A DNA stretch of 22,505 nucleotides from a virus: IMG/VR virus record IMGVR_UViG_3300008952_000326, positions 1 through 22,505 of that record; one strand, written 5' to 3'. The translations under genes and the position numbers were made by a program. Below, in pieces: positions 1 through 6,245 of the stretch. Position 1 is the stretch's first letter; each line of letters starts with the position of its first letter. The notes beneath the pieces were generated by a model. The model was not told the origin of the DNA, ran no database searches, and saw only the letters and a list, made by a program, of their open reading frames with translations.

Positions 1-1462
1 TTAGATTGATAATATCTTCTTCTTTGCTCGCAGAATAGCGAGCTTTGCCTGAGCGTGGCTCAAGACGAAGACCAACGCCATCAATATCCGTTCCAAGAAA
101 ACTCGTTTGAGCCAAGACATTATCTTCTCCTATAATGGTAAGCAGCCTTGGCTCGGTGTAGTAGTTACGCACCAAGACCAGCGTCTTTCTCCATGCTTCG
201 AGTAAAAACTTCTCGATGGACCGCGCTGTTCCAGACTGCTTCATCCCATCCAGCTCGCTGAGGTACGCGATTGTCTTTGCGCTCTGGCCACTCTTTGCGG
301 CCTCCGCTCCAACCATCAACTCGTTTAACCCAGCGAGATCATACATTCTTTTCTGCAAGACCTCTCTGTCTTGAAACAAAAGATTGTTAATGCGAGGCGG
401 CTCCATGTACCGGATCATCTGTGCCTGCATCGGATCGTCTACCTTTAAAATCTGATTGCCCGTGTCTATCGCGTTGGCGATAGATCCGGGCGCAACAAGC
501 TTTGCTCCCGCAGTATCTCTTCTCAGTTTGGTAAGAGTAGATTCCACTTCGTTGATCTGACGCTGTGTTGGTACAGCATCATTCACCCAAGTGTCTCCAT
601 ACACCGTACCTCTAACTGGGTCCACTGTGAACAGTGCGATGGGGAGAAAGCTTTCTTCCTGTGTGTCACCGGGAGACTCTAAGCGTTTGAAAATGTAGGG
701 ATAATCCATTGCAGTCGTGATCTCGCCTGAGACTTCAAGGCAGTATAGTCCTGCTGGTATTCTAGGATCTGGGCGATACCAGAGTTCTCTAACCTTTACG
801 CCTTGGCGATAATCATTCACGCCTACATAGTATTGCTCCGGCGTTGCTCTAGTTGTCGAACCTGCTTCCCGTAGAAGCATGTTCGCCTCAGCCTCGTCAA
901 TGTACTTCTCGTATATGAGCCAAACGGAATCTTGCGGATTGTTCTGTGGGTCCATAACAAAATCAAAGATAGTAATGGGGTCCCAAGTAACATTATCATC
1001 GTCTGGATCATAAACAAGTTTAACTCCCCCTACGCCATGAGCGCAGCCTCTTGACACCATTTCGAACATCATATCATCAATATCGATGTCATGCTCAAAG
1101 AACTCGATGATCGTTGAAGCAGCTGACGCACTGGTCATGTCTGCTATTTCCCCGTTATGTGGGTAAGCAGAAACAGATGGACGGTTTCGAAGAAGCCGAG
1201 AAGTCCAAGTAAGCACAAGGTTTCTAAGAAGGTTGACCGTAACCTTTGGAACGTAGGACTGCCACGGCACATCTTGCAGTACGCCCGTAAGCCGATTGAT
1301 GTCTTGGTACTGCTCACCGTGTACATATCTTTCATTACGATCTGCCTTGACTAAGAACCTAGATCTCGCGGTAGCGCCTTTCTTGTACAGCTCCTCAATA
1401 AGCTGCTCACAAGTAATCGCTTCGCTAGTAGGTCCTACTTTTACTTCTTTGTCTAGTGCCAT
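1..1462 (-). CDS. Phage portal protein (C-terminus beyond window)
   Basis: Portal proteins form the dodecameric ring at the head vertex through which DNA is packaged and ejected. The reading frame is open from the ATG at 1462 to the window edge, giving 487 residues without a stop, so the C-terminus is missing. The N-terminal third has the usual layout for this family: a helical start, then VPKVTVNLLRNLV, a segment on bound or neighbouring residues (RGCAHGVGGVKLVYDPD), and WDPITIFDFVMDP. Later come a PIALFTVDPVRG segment, a helical stretch with QRQINEVES, and AGLNELMVGAEAAKSGQSAKT. The start codon overlaps the stop of the upstream gene by one base (TAATG), which suggests translational coupling. 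It lies downstream of the large terminase, the usual place for a portal. The assignment rests on recognising the sequence pattern and the position; no alignment was run. Confidence 0.85.
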   Translation of the reverse strand, partial: MALDKEVKVGPTSEAITCEQLIEELYKKGATARSRFLVKADRNERYVHGEQYQDINRLTGVLQDVPWQSYVPKVTVNLLRNLVLTWTSRLLRNRPSVSAYPHNGEIADMTSASAASTIIEFFEHDIDIDDMMFEMVSRGCAHGVGGVKLVYDPDDDNVTWDPITIFDFVMDPQNNPQDSVWLIYEKYIDEAEANMLLREAGSTTRATPEQYYVGVNDYRQGVKVRELWYRPDPRIPAGLYCLEVSGEITTAMDYPYIFKRLESPGDTQEESFLPIALFTVDPVRGTVYGDTWVNDAVPTQRQINEVESTLTKLRRDTAGAKLVAPGSIANAIDTGNQILKVDDPMQAQMIRYMEPPRINNLLFQDREVLQKRMYDLAGLNELMVGAEAAKSGQSAKTIAYLSELDGMKQSGTARSIEKFLLEAWRKTLVLVRNYYTEPRLLTIIGEDNVLAQTSFLGTDIDGVGLRLEPRSGKARYSASKEEDIINL

Positions 1463-1704
1463 TAGTATTCTTCTTCTACTTCTTCTTCTTCCAGTTCGCC
1501 GCCATGCTTCGTGTAAACTTCTTTAAGTTCCTTGTAGTAGTCATGATCCATATCATCCCAACCATCAAGAAGCTTCTTCAGTTCATCAAGCAGTTCGCCT
1601 TCTATGCTTTCTGTTTCTTCTTTTTTCTTTTTGTCCATGCCGCTTGACATCTTATCTGCGGCCATATCCTTGGCTTCAAGGATCAGCATTGCACCGTTAT
1701 CCAT
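1462..1704 (-). CDS. Hypothetical acidic protein between terminase and portal, 80 aa
   Basis: This 80-residue protein is highly charged. Basic KKKKEE near residue 25 is followed by a helical acidic body, ending in a run of glutamates (ELEEEEVEEEY). No domain or membrane segment is visible. Its start overlaps the preceding gene's stop by one base, and its own stop overlaps the portal start by one base, so it sits in a tightly coupled late operon of terminase, 156-aa protein, this protein and portal. Small acidic proteins in head operons are often scaffold-like or assembly factors, but nothing here proves that role. Confidence 0.75.
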   Translation of the reverse strand: MDNGAMLILEAKDMAADKMSSGMDKKKKEETESIEGELLDELKKLLDGWDDMDHDYYKELKEVYTKHGGELEEEEVEEEY

Positions 1705-2174
1705 TACGCATTCCTCCAGTTGCTTGCTTTAAATGTATGCTCCGGGCTAGTCTTCTTTGTATTTGCGTTAATCATTTCTTTGAACGAGAAATCTATTGCG
1801 GCCTGACGAGCTTCCTCCTCAGCCTCCATCTGTTCAAGAACTGCCCACTTACTCATATCGTATTCTTGTTGAGCCTGCTGTGCATAGTAGTCTGCTTGGG
1901 CTGCAACAGCATCCTCTCCACCAATAGCGCCACCGATTTGGTTGCCAAGACTAGCGCCTGCCAATGTTGTTGGTATCCCAACAGCGGGGCCACCGAAGAA
2001 GCCGAACGCGCCCGTGAGTCCACCAAGCAATGTACCAAGCCACGATCCAAAGCTCTGCTGATCTGCGGCGTGTTCCATTCTTGCGGTGCTGATGTTCTGA
2101 TATTCTGGAGGAAGCTTTCTCTTTGTCTTCCGCTTCTTGCGTATGATGCTTCTATTGGGATCTTCCATTGCCAT
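1704..2174 (-). CDS. Hypothetical structural protein with glycine-rich hydrophobic core, 156 aa
   Basis: The protein has three visible parts. The N-terminus is basic (RKKRKTKRK, about residues 12-20). Residues 41-87 form a glycine-rich hydrophobic segment with repeated small-residue motifs (WLGTLLGGL, GNQIGGAIGG). The alanine- and glutamine-rich C-terminal part (AAQADYYAQQAQQEYDMSKW and onwards) is predicted helical, perhaps coiled-coil. Hydrophobic glycine-rich segments followed by Ala/Gln helices occur in phage internal virion or DNA-ejection proteins, so a minor virion protein is a reasonable guess. It overlaps the large terminase stop by one base and the 80-aa gene start by one base. The family was not recognised. 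Confidence 0.75.
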   Translation of the reverse strand: MAMEDPNRSIIRKKRKTKRKLPPEYQNISTARMEHAADQQSFGSWLGTLLGGLTGAFGFFGGPAVGIPTTLAGASLGNQIGGAIGGEDAVAAQADYYAQQAQQEYDMSKWAVLEQMEAEEEARQAAIDFSFKEMINANTKKTSPEHTFKASNWRNA

Positions 2175-3607
2175 TAGAACTCGCTCCAGTTTCCGGCCTT
2201 CTGCCTGTTATGATACCTACTGAGGGAGAAAACATTTTCAGTTGGCTCCTCTTTAGGTATCTCTCCCATAGGAGATTTGTCAATAAATAGTAAGGAAAAA
2301 CCTATCGCCATACACAGATCTTTCTTCCCGTCAAACTTCTCATGCCTATTAACATGAAGGCTGTCGCACTCTTCGGCTAGTTCAGATGGGCCTGCCAGTG
2401 AGCCATCTTCCACTTTCCTCTTCACCGCGAGCAGACCTTGGTACTGTCTTGCCTGAGAAGTCTTAGCTTCGATCACTGGTATGCCTCTAGCTCTAGCTGC
2501 TTGCACCGTCGCCAACCCGATGCCGTTAGACTCAATAACTACACTGCCACCATATATTTGATAAGCTGCGCGTACGAAATCCGCAAGGGTGTCAATGGTA
2601 GCATCCTCGTCTACCCACGTTGCAACTAGGGACAAATCGCTTTTTTGTATAACGGCAATGGCGCTTGCGTCCTTGCCTAAGCCTCCAGCTGTATCGACAC
2701 CTATAACATATTCCTCAAGCTGTTGTTTAGGTTTGAATATCTTCAAGCCCTGCATCATTGTATGTGCCAACACTGGAGGAGTTAAGTCGATCCATCTTCC
2801 CTCCGCCGACATGAATGCGTGTTCTGGTCTTTGCGGATATTCCCGCAAAGCCCGAACAAGATGGCCTTGGAATCTATTGTTAAGGGTTTCCTTAAACCAA
2901 GCCGCAGCGTTTGGTTCTGTAAACCCAAGATCCTGCATCTCCCGCCACTCTTCTGCTGTTAAGGGTAGGTCTGATCGATATGCTTGGTGATCCTCTACCG
3001 AAAAGAACAGCTTGGCAAACTCATTCTTTTCTGTCCAAAGTCTCCACATCAAATCGCCGGGACCAGATGATGTTGACTCGATAAGGATTGGTGCAGACAA
3101 TCCAGCCGAACTAGCCAACGCGCCAAAGGCATCTTGATCTGGCCAGAACGCCAGCTCCGAAAGGTGCAGCATCTGGAAGCTCATAGATCTCCCAGCCTTG
3201 GATTGTTCCTGTCCTTTCGCTGCGTTAGCAGTAACGGCATGGACTTCCGATCCTTCTCTCGTTACTATCTTAGATCGGTTAGATATTCTCAGCGGTACTT
3301 CAAGATCGCGGTACACCTCACGAACACGGTCCAGTAAACCGTGGACCTTTTGTTCCGTGTCGGCCACAACCGCGACCTTGGCACCGGGATTCAGAATAGT
3401 ATAGACGGCATCCAGAAAACAACAAATCTGCGAGCAACCAATCTGCCTGCTCTTTAGGATGATAATGTTCCGCGATTCGTGGGCCGCCTTCAAGATCCTT
3501 TCTTGTTCCTCATACACCTGAAACTGTATGGGTTTCCCACTCACCTGATCTGTTATCCTGCACAGGCTCGCCAGCATCTTCATCTTTTTTGGATTCGGAA
3601 AAGTCAT
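2174..3607 (-). CDS. terL: Terminase large subunit (packaging ATPase and nuclease)
   Basis: TerL is the motor that cuts concatemeric DNA and drives it through the portal. The N-terminal ATPase has a terminase-style Walker A (LKSRQIGCSQ, residues 51-60) and a Walker B ending in the catalytic glutamate (MLHLSELAFW, E151). A STSSGPGD coupling-motif region lies near residues 178-186. The typical link YPQRPEHAFM is at 257-266. The C-terminal RNase H-like nuclease shows GVDTAGG (D305) and VVIESNG (E359), with a further acidic/basic motif near KKDLCMAIGF. The length, 477 aa, is normal. The ATG at 3607 has a GAGAGGG ribosome site upstream but lies 98 nt inside the upstream gene. Internal ATGs at 3583 and 3577 would give slightly smaller overlaps and are possible alternative starts. 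Confidence 0.95.
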   Translation of the reverse strand: MTFPNPKKMKMLASLCRITDQVSGKPIQFQVYEEQERILKAAHESRNIIILKSRQIGCSQICCFLDAVYTILNPGAKVAVVADTEQKVHGLLDRVREVYRDLEVPLRISNRSKIVTREGSEVHAVTANAAKGQEQSKAGRSMSFQMLHLSELAFWPDQDAFGALASSAGLSAPILIESTSSGPGDLMWRLWTEKNEFAKLFFSVEDHQAYRSDLPLTAEEWREMQDLGFTEPNAAAWFKETLNNRFQGHLVRALREYPQRPEHAFMSAEGRWIDLTPPVLAHTMMQGLKIFKPKQQLEEYVIGVDTAGGLGKDASAIAVIQKSDLSLVATWVDEDATIDTLADFVRAAYQIYGGSVVIESNGIGLATVQAARARGIPVIEAKTSQARQYQGLLAVKRKVEDGSLAGPSELAEECDSLHVNRHEKFDGKKDLCMAIGFSLLFIDKSPMGEIPKEEPTENVFSLSRYHNRQKAGNWSEF

Positions 3608-4013
3608 CAGTCAATAGCCCTCTCAGTTTCTCGGCAGCACTGACCTCTTCAGCTCCAACCTCTGGTAATGTTTTAAGAACATGCGCTACGAGACTGCTGA
3701 CAACAGCAGCAGTCCGTGGCTCAAGATGCCCCGTCCGAACCTGATGCAATGTTTCAACCGCGAACTGTCTCACCTGCTCAAGCGTTTCCATTTCAGGTGC
3801 TGGCATCTGCGGAGGCAAAAGCCTTGGGGCCTTTCCTCCTTTCCGTCCGTTCTCACTTCTTTGTTCTGCGTAGGTAGGCTCATGGTAGTAGCAGTATGTA
3901 TAGCCAAGCATCTTCAATGCTCGGCACTGCTCTTCGTTAGGATGATAGTACTTACACCTGCGCTCCTGCTCAGGTATGTTGTACTTTCTTTTCTTACTGG
4001 GCTTGTCCCACAT
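3510..4013 (-). CDS. Probable terminase small subunit with N-terminal zinc-binding motif, 167 aa
   Basis: This is the first gene of the leftward late operon, immediately upstream of terL. The N-terminus carries a cysteine/histidine cluster, C20-x(9)-C30 and C41-x(2)-H44 (RRCKYYHP, QCRALK, YCYYHEP), resembling a small zinc finger. A GRKGGKAPR basic linker follows. The helical segment QVRQFAVETLHQVRTGHLEPRTAAVV resembles the oligomerisation helices in DNA-recognition subunits of some phage terminases. The C-terminus is acidic. A GCGAGGTAG ribosome site precedes the ATG at 4013. The last 98 nt are read in a second frame by terL. The small-terminase call rests on position and on this zinc/helix arrangement; a DNA-binding regulator is the alternative. 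Confidence 0.6.
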   Translation of the reverse strand: MWDKPSKKRKYNIPEQERRCKYYHPNEEQCRALKMLGYTYCYYHEPTYAEQRSENGRKGGKAPRLLPPQMPAPEMETLEQVRQFAVETLHQVRTGHLEPRTAAVVSSLVAHVLKTLPEVGAEEVSAAEKLRGLLTDDFSESKKDEDAGEPVQDNRSGEWETHTVSGV

Positions 4014-4065
4014 GTGCCTACCTCGCTTTTCAAAATTTCATCGGGGTGTAATTTACGGGGTTTTG

Positions 4066-4084
4066 AAGGGGTCGTGGACCCCTT
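4066..4084. other. Perfect 8-bp stem-loop in the leader of the 4013 gene
   Basis: AAGGGGTC, loop GTG, GACCCCTT form a perfect 8-bp stem with a 3-nt loop. It lies about 50 nt upstream of the start codon at 4013, within the presumed 5' leader of the late operon. No U-tract follows on the minus strand, so it is more likely a leader structure or protein-binding site than a terminator. Confidence 0.45.
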
Positions 4085-4500
4085 CCTTGGTCTTCCCGAC
4101 AGGGCCACTTCGTTGCCCCTATCCTATAAGGTATGAACTACTAGCGTAGCTCACTTAATTTGTTTTAGTAAATCTGAATACCTTACTCTTACTATTCTTT
4201 ATTCTAACTATCTTCCCTATATCTAACCTTCCCTTCCCCCATATCCCCCTTGTATCCTATCCCCCCTTTGTGAAAGAGAGAACCCCTTACCTACTATACT
4301 ATACTTAATACATATACATTACATATACATTATTATTATTATATATATAATATATATATAATTGTTTTTTTAAAACCCTCGGGTAAATACCCCATATCTT
4401 ATTTAGATTTATTATTATTTAAATTAAAATTATCTAATTCATTGATACTAAAAAGTTCATCCATTTCATTCACCTACTTACTCTAGGCTCCCCCCCTCCG

Positions 4501-4559
4501 CCCCAACCCAACACAACCAACACAACCCAACCAACACCAACACCACTACTAACCAACAA
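4501..4559. other. 59-nt G-free C/A tract (G/T-rich on minus strand)
   Basis: The plus strand has no G for 59 nt and is almost entirely C and A in CCAAC/CCAACA units. The minus strand is therefore a string of GTTGG and GTGTTGG units with many GG pairs, which could form two-quartet G-quadruplexes. It lies between the A+T-rich section and the dyad cluster. The composition is directly visible; a function is not. Confidence 0.5.
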
Positions 4560-4664
4560 GCTATGTAAACTAAATAAGACAAACACCACCCAATCCGCAA
4601 GGCTCCCGATCTTCCGATCTGCCCACCCTATCCCTATCCCTCACTTCGTTCGGGACTATACTTC

Positions 4665-4709
4665 GGACCAAGGTCCATCAGTCACACGGACAAGACCAAG
4701 GTCTGGTCC
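4665..4709. promoter_or_regulatory. Pair of related dyads sharing GACC-AA-GGTC
   Basis: The first dyad (4665-4676) is GGACC-AA-GGTCC. The second (4695-4706) is AGACC-AA-GGTCT, and it is extended by an outer GGAC/GTCC to make a 22-nt imperfect hairpin at 4688-4709. The outermost pair of the shared core changes from G-C to A-T on both sides, so the symmetry is kept. This looks like two copies of an operator or of a small stem-loop. The binding protein is unknown. Confidence 0.4.
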
Positions 4710-4835
4710 ACTGGCTTCGAGGCAATGGCTGCGCCACCAGCAATAGCTCCGCCAGCAAAGCTGTCACACCTATCGCAAGTGTCACATCCATCGCATCTCT
4801 CTCAGCTAGTCCACCGTCTTGTCGCTGGACCTCAA

Positions 4836-4856
4836 GCAAACAACTGCTGTGTTTGC
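4836..4856. other. 7-bp stem-loop upstream of tandem palindromes
   Basis: GCAAACA and TGTTTGC form a perfect 7-bp stem around a 7-nt loop, ten bases before the A+T-rich palindromes. It is too short and lacks a T-tract, so it is not called a terminator. It is listed as part of the structured control region. Confidence 0.3.
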
Positions 4857-4864
4857 ATCCAGCA

Positions 4865-4896
4865 ATAAATATATTTATCTGTCATAAATATATTTA
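4865..4896. promoter_or_regulatory. Two tandem 12-bp perfect palindromes, operator-like
   Basis: TAAATATATTTA occurs at 4866-4877 and again at 4885-4896, each copy perfectly self-complementary and each preceded by A. The copies are 19 bp apart centre to centre. Repeated palindromes on nearly the same face of the helix, upstream of an early operon, are the usual form of a repressor operator pair. An A+T-rich unwinding element of an origin is the alternative. Confidence 0.5.
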
Positions 4897-4920
4897 CATC
4901 ACTGCATTCTACGCTTCACC

Positions 4921-5117
4921 TTCGTTCGCTATATCTCCGATGGGTCTACGCTCACCTGCGTTCGCTATGCCTCCGGCGGTTCCACGCTTCGCATTCGCTC
5001 GCTATATCTGCGATGCTGCTACGCTCGCTTGCGCTCGCTATATCTCCGATGGTCCACGGTCGCTTCGCTCCCTCCTGCCTTCGGCCTTCTTCGCTCCGCT
5101 ATATCTGCGATGCTGAC
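4921..5117. repeat. Degenerate array of about 36-bp units
   Basis: The core CGCTATATCTSCGATG recurs at 4927, 5000, 5036 and 5097, with a more diverged copy (CGCTATGCCTCCGGCG) at 4963. Successive spacings are 36, 37, 36 and 61 bp. The intervening sequence also repeats loosely as TCTACGCTCRC. The array ends about 20 bp before the first copy of the early-gene leader repeat. It could be an iteron-like replication or protein-binding array, or a decayed non-coding repeat. It is not CRISPR-like: the units are imperfect and the intervening sequence is itself repeated. Confidence 0.6.
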
Positions 5118-5136
5118 ACCAACGGTCGTAACCTCC

Positions 5137-5170
5137 CTTAGTTAAATGCAAAGCATTGAAAACAAAGGAG
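5137..5170 (+). promoter_or_regulatory. Early-gene leader repeat, copy 1 (stem-loop plus Shine-Dalgarno)
   Basis: This 34-bp element begins CTTAGTTAAATGC and ends AACAAAGGAG. It matches 33 of 34 bases at 5748-5781 and shares its first 25 bases with copy 2. Within it AATGC (5145-5149) and GCATT (5153-5157) can pair around AAA, placing a small stem-loop just upstream of the AAAGGAG ribosome site of the next gene. Confidence 0.7.
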
Positions 5171-5176
5171 ATACTC

Positions 5177-5374
5177 ATGAAACAAATATACTATGTGTTC
5201 CTTACCGAAGGCCGCGACGATCAGTTCACCTTTGACCTTGGTCATGACTTCACTTCCGTAGTCGCAGAGATCGTCGAGATCTATGGCCGCAAGAACGTAC
5301 TCGGCATCGATCCCATTGATGCTGATGGCGAACGCATCAACATCGGCTACCGCATCGGAGATCCTATCTCCTAA
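5177..5374 (+). CDS. Hypothetical early protein, 65 aa
   Basis: First rightward gene after the divergent region. The start chosen is the ATG at 5177, six bases after AAAGGAG. A TTG at 5156 is in frame but lies inside the leader repeat upstream of the ribosome site, so it is rejected. The product is small and acidic, begins MKQIYYVFLTEGRDDQFTFD and includes VVAEIVEIYGRKNVLGIDPIDADGERINIGYRIGDP. It has no signal peptide, membrane segment or known motif that I recognise. The short alternating hydrophobic/charged pattern would suit a compact alpha/beta fold. The gene is followed within 20 bp by the second leader repeat, so each of the first genes appears to have its own expression cassette. Confidence 0.7.
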   Translation: MKQIYYVFLTEGRDDQFTFDLGHDFTSVVAEIVEIYGRKNVLGIDPIDADGERINIGYRIGDPIS

Positions 5375-5417
5375 CCCAAGGCAAACGCTTCGCTTAGTTA
5401 AATGCAAAGCATTGAAA
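5374..5417 (+). promoter_or_regulatory. Early-gene leader repeat, copy 2
   Basis: This 44-bp element matches 42 of 44 bases at 5729-5772. It starts at ACCCAAGGCAAACGCT, a portion absent from copy 1, and continues through CTTAGTTAAATGC and the AATGC/GCATT stem. The Shine-Dalgarno GAGGAG of the next gene follows at once (5418-5423). Confidence 0.7.
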
Positions 5418-5428
5418 GAGGAGAAGTT

Positions 5429-5752
5429 ATGCAAGTCATGAACATAAAGCAGCATGGTAAAGCGCAGGTGTACATCGGCCGCCCTTCGGTCTACGGAAAT
5501 CCTTTCCGCCCAACCGAACGGTCAGCCGCTGCACACCACAAAGTTTGCACCCAATACAAAAAGTATTTGTGGCACAAACTTTGTAACAGCCCGTCCTTTG
5601 TCCTTCAAGTCCGTGGACTTAAAGGCAAAACCCTTGGCTGTTTCTGCAAGCCCTTGCCATGTCATGGCGACGTGCTTGCAGCAGCCATCGCTTGGTTACA
5701 CAGCGATGAAGGCAAGGCTGTCTTCGACACCCAAGGCAAACGCTGCGCTTAG
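5429..5752 (+). CDS. DUF4326-family protein, 107 aa
   Basis: Two family signatures are clear: an N-terminal VYIGRPSVYGNPF (residues 14-26) and a C-terminal LGCFCKPLPCHGDVL (69-83). These match the DUF4326 family, found in many phages and bacteria. Its molecular function is not established; the conserved Cys/His set (C71, C73, C78, H79, D81) suggests metal binding or catalysis. The length is typical. The start is the ATG at 5429, five bases after GAGGAG. The in-frame ATG at 5402 lies inside the leader repeat and is rejected. The 3' end of the gene (QGKRCA and the stop codon) is itself encoded by the next leader repeat, so the repeat and the gene end overlap. Confidence 0.85.
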   Translation: MQVMNIKQHGKAQVYIGRPSVYGNPFRPTERSAAAHHKVCTQYKKYLWHKLCNSPSFVLQVRGLKGKTLGCFCKPLPCHGDVLAAAIAWLHSDEGKAVFDTQGKRCA

Positions 5753-5781
5753 TTAAATGCAAGGCATTGAAAACAAAGGAG
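5729..5781 (+). promoter_or_regulatory. Early-gene leader repeat, copy 3
   Basis: This copy combines both halves: the upstream ACCCAAGGCAAACGCT part shared with copy 2 and the downstream AACAAAGGAG part shared with copy 1. The loop of the stem changes from AAA to AAG, while both arms (AATGC, GCATT) are unchanged. Its first half codes for the C-terminus of the DUF4326 protein. A Shine-Dalgarno GGAG at 5778-5781 serves the next gene. Confidence 0.7.
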
Positions 5782-5787
5782 AACATC

Positions 5788-5997
5788 ATGGTCTACAACA
5801 ACAAACTTACATTCAAGCAATGGTGCGAACACATGGGATACACCTACACTTTTCAAGGCAACAAGTTCGAGCAACGTGTAGCTCAGTACGAAGCTTATCT
5901 CTTTGATCCTCAGTGCGACAAGTACCCTGACAACATCGAACTCCCTCCAGAGTTTGACACAACTGAACCACACTTGGCATCATGGATGCAGGAGTAA
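5788..5997 (+). CDS. Hypothetical early protein, 69 aa
   Basis: The start is the ATG at 5788 in the box GGAGAACATCATG. The upstream in-frame TTG at 5767 is part of the leader repeat. The product begins MVYNNKLTFKQWCEHMGYTY and is rich in aromatic and acidic residues (DPQCDKYPDNIELPPEFDTT). The opening resembles a short helix-turn-helix-like segment (LTFKQWCEHMGYTYTF), but this is too weak to assign. No membrane segment. It is separated from the next gene by four bases and is probably cotranscribed with it. Confidence 0.65.
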   Translation: MVYNNKLTFKQWCEHMGYTYTFQGNKFEQRVAQYEAYLFDPQCDKYPDNIELPPEFDTTEPHLASWMQE

Positions 5998-6001
5998 CAT
6001 C

Positions 6002-6241
6002 ATGACACCACACACTAATGGCTACATCAAACGGCTATTCGTACGAGGACTTGGACTCGATGACCAACCAGCAGACATGCTTTCCTTAGAGAAAGCCTGT
6101 CTGCATTTCTATTGTTACAACGGTAACAACTACAACCGCTTAGTTAAATGGATACAAGATGAGGTTGATTCATCTATGACACAGGACAAGTTCGATGGTC
6201 TAATGATGGACCTTGATAACCACCTAACACAATGGAGCTAA
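6002..6241 (+). CDS. Hypothetical early protein, 79 aa
   Basis: The ATG at 6002 follows GGAGTAACATC, the same initiation pattern used by its neighbours. The product (MTPHTNGYIKRLFVRGLGLD...) is probably mostly helical, with ADMLSLEKACLHFYCYNGNN followed by an amphipathic stretch VKWIQDEVDSSMTQDKFDGL. No family recognised. Inside the coding sequence, CGCTTAGTTAAATG (6137-6150) matches the core of the leader repeat and encodes RLVKW. The stop is followed after four bases by the next start. Confidence 0.6.
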   Translation: MTPHTNGYIKRLFVRGLGLDDQPADMLSLEKACLHFYCYNGNNYNRLVKWIQDEVDSSMTQDKFDGLMMDLDNHLTQWS

Positions 6242-6245
6242 CATC

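Larger units (their letters stand above)
4014..5136. other. Gene-free divergent intergenic region: candidate origin/control region
   Basis: About 1.1 kb separates the leftward packaging operon from the rightward early genes. No convincing gene was found in either direction. In order, it holds a short dyad in the leader of the 4013 gene, a G-free pyrimidine-rich run (about 4178-4249), and a strongly A+T-rich section with alternating TA (about 4290-4440). Then come a 59-nt G-free C/A tract, paired GACC-AA-GGTC dyads, a 7-bp hairpin, two tandem 12-bp palindromes, and a degenerate array of about 36-bp units ending just before the first early gene. Such a mix of easily melted DNA, strand asymmetry and repeats is typical of phage origins and divergent promoter regions. 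Which of these it is cannot be decided here, and no clean sigma70 promoter was identified. Confidence 0.6.

Noticed and set aside
1644-2177. 177-aa plus-strand open frame
   Set aside because: Antisense to the 156-aa late gene, no ribosome site, and out of keeping with the leftward operon.
3914-4108. 64-aa minus-strand frame upstream of the small terminase candidate
   Set aside because: No ATG with a good ribosome site (non-ATG start), and most of it overlaps the better-supported 4013 gene in another frame.
4609-4620. CTTCCGATCT, identical to the end of a common sequencing adapter
   Set aside because: Only about ten bases match and they form part of a local CCGATCTT repeat; flanking sequence does not continue as adapter. 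A read-level check would settle it.
4853-5116. 87-aa plus-strand open frame across the repeat array
   Set aside because: It only reads through the degenerate 36-bp units, has no ribosome site, and its amino acids just mirror the DNA repeat.
4921-5117. CRISPR array
   Set aside because: Units are imperfect, spacers are themselves similar to each other, and no cas gene is present.
5156-5179. TTG start for the first early gene (and the equivalent at 5767)
   Set aside because: The codon lies inside the leader repeat and upstream of the Shine-Dalgarno; the ATGs at 5177 and 5788 are correctly spaced.
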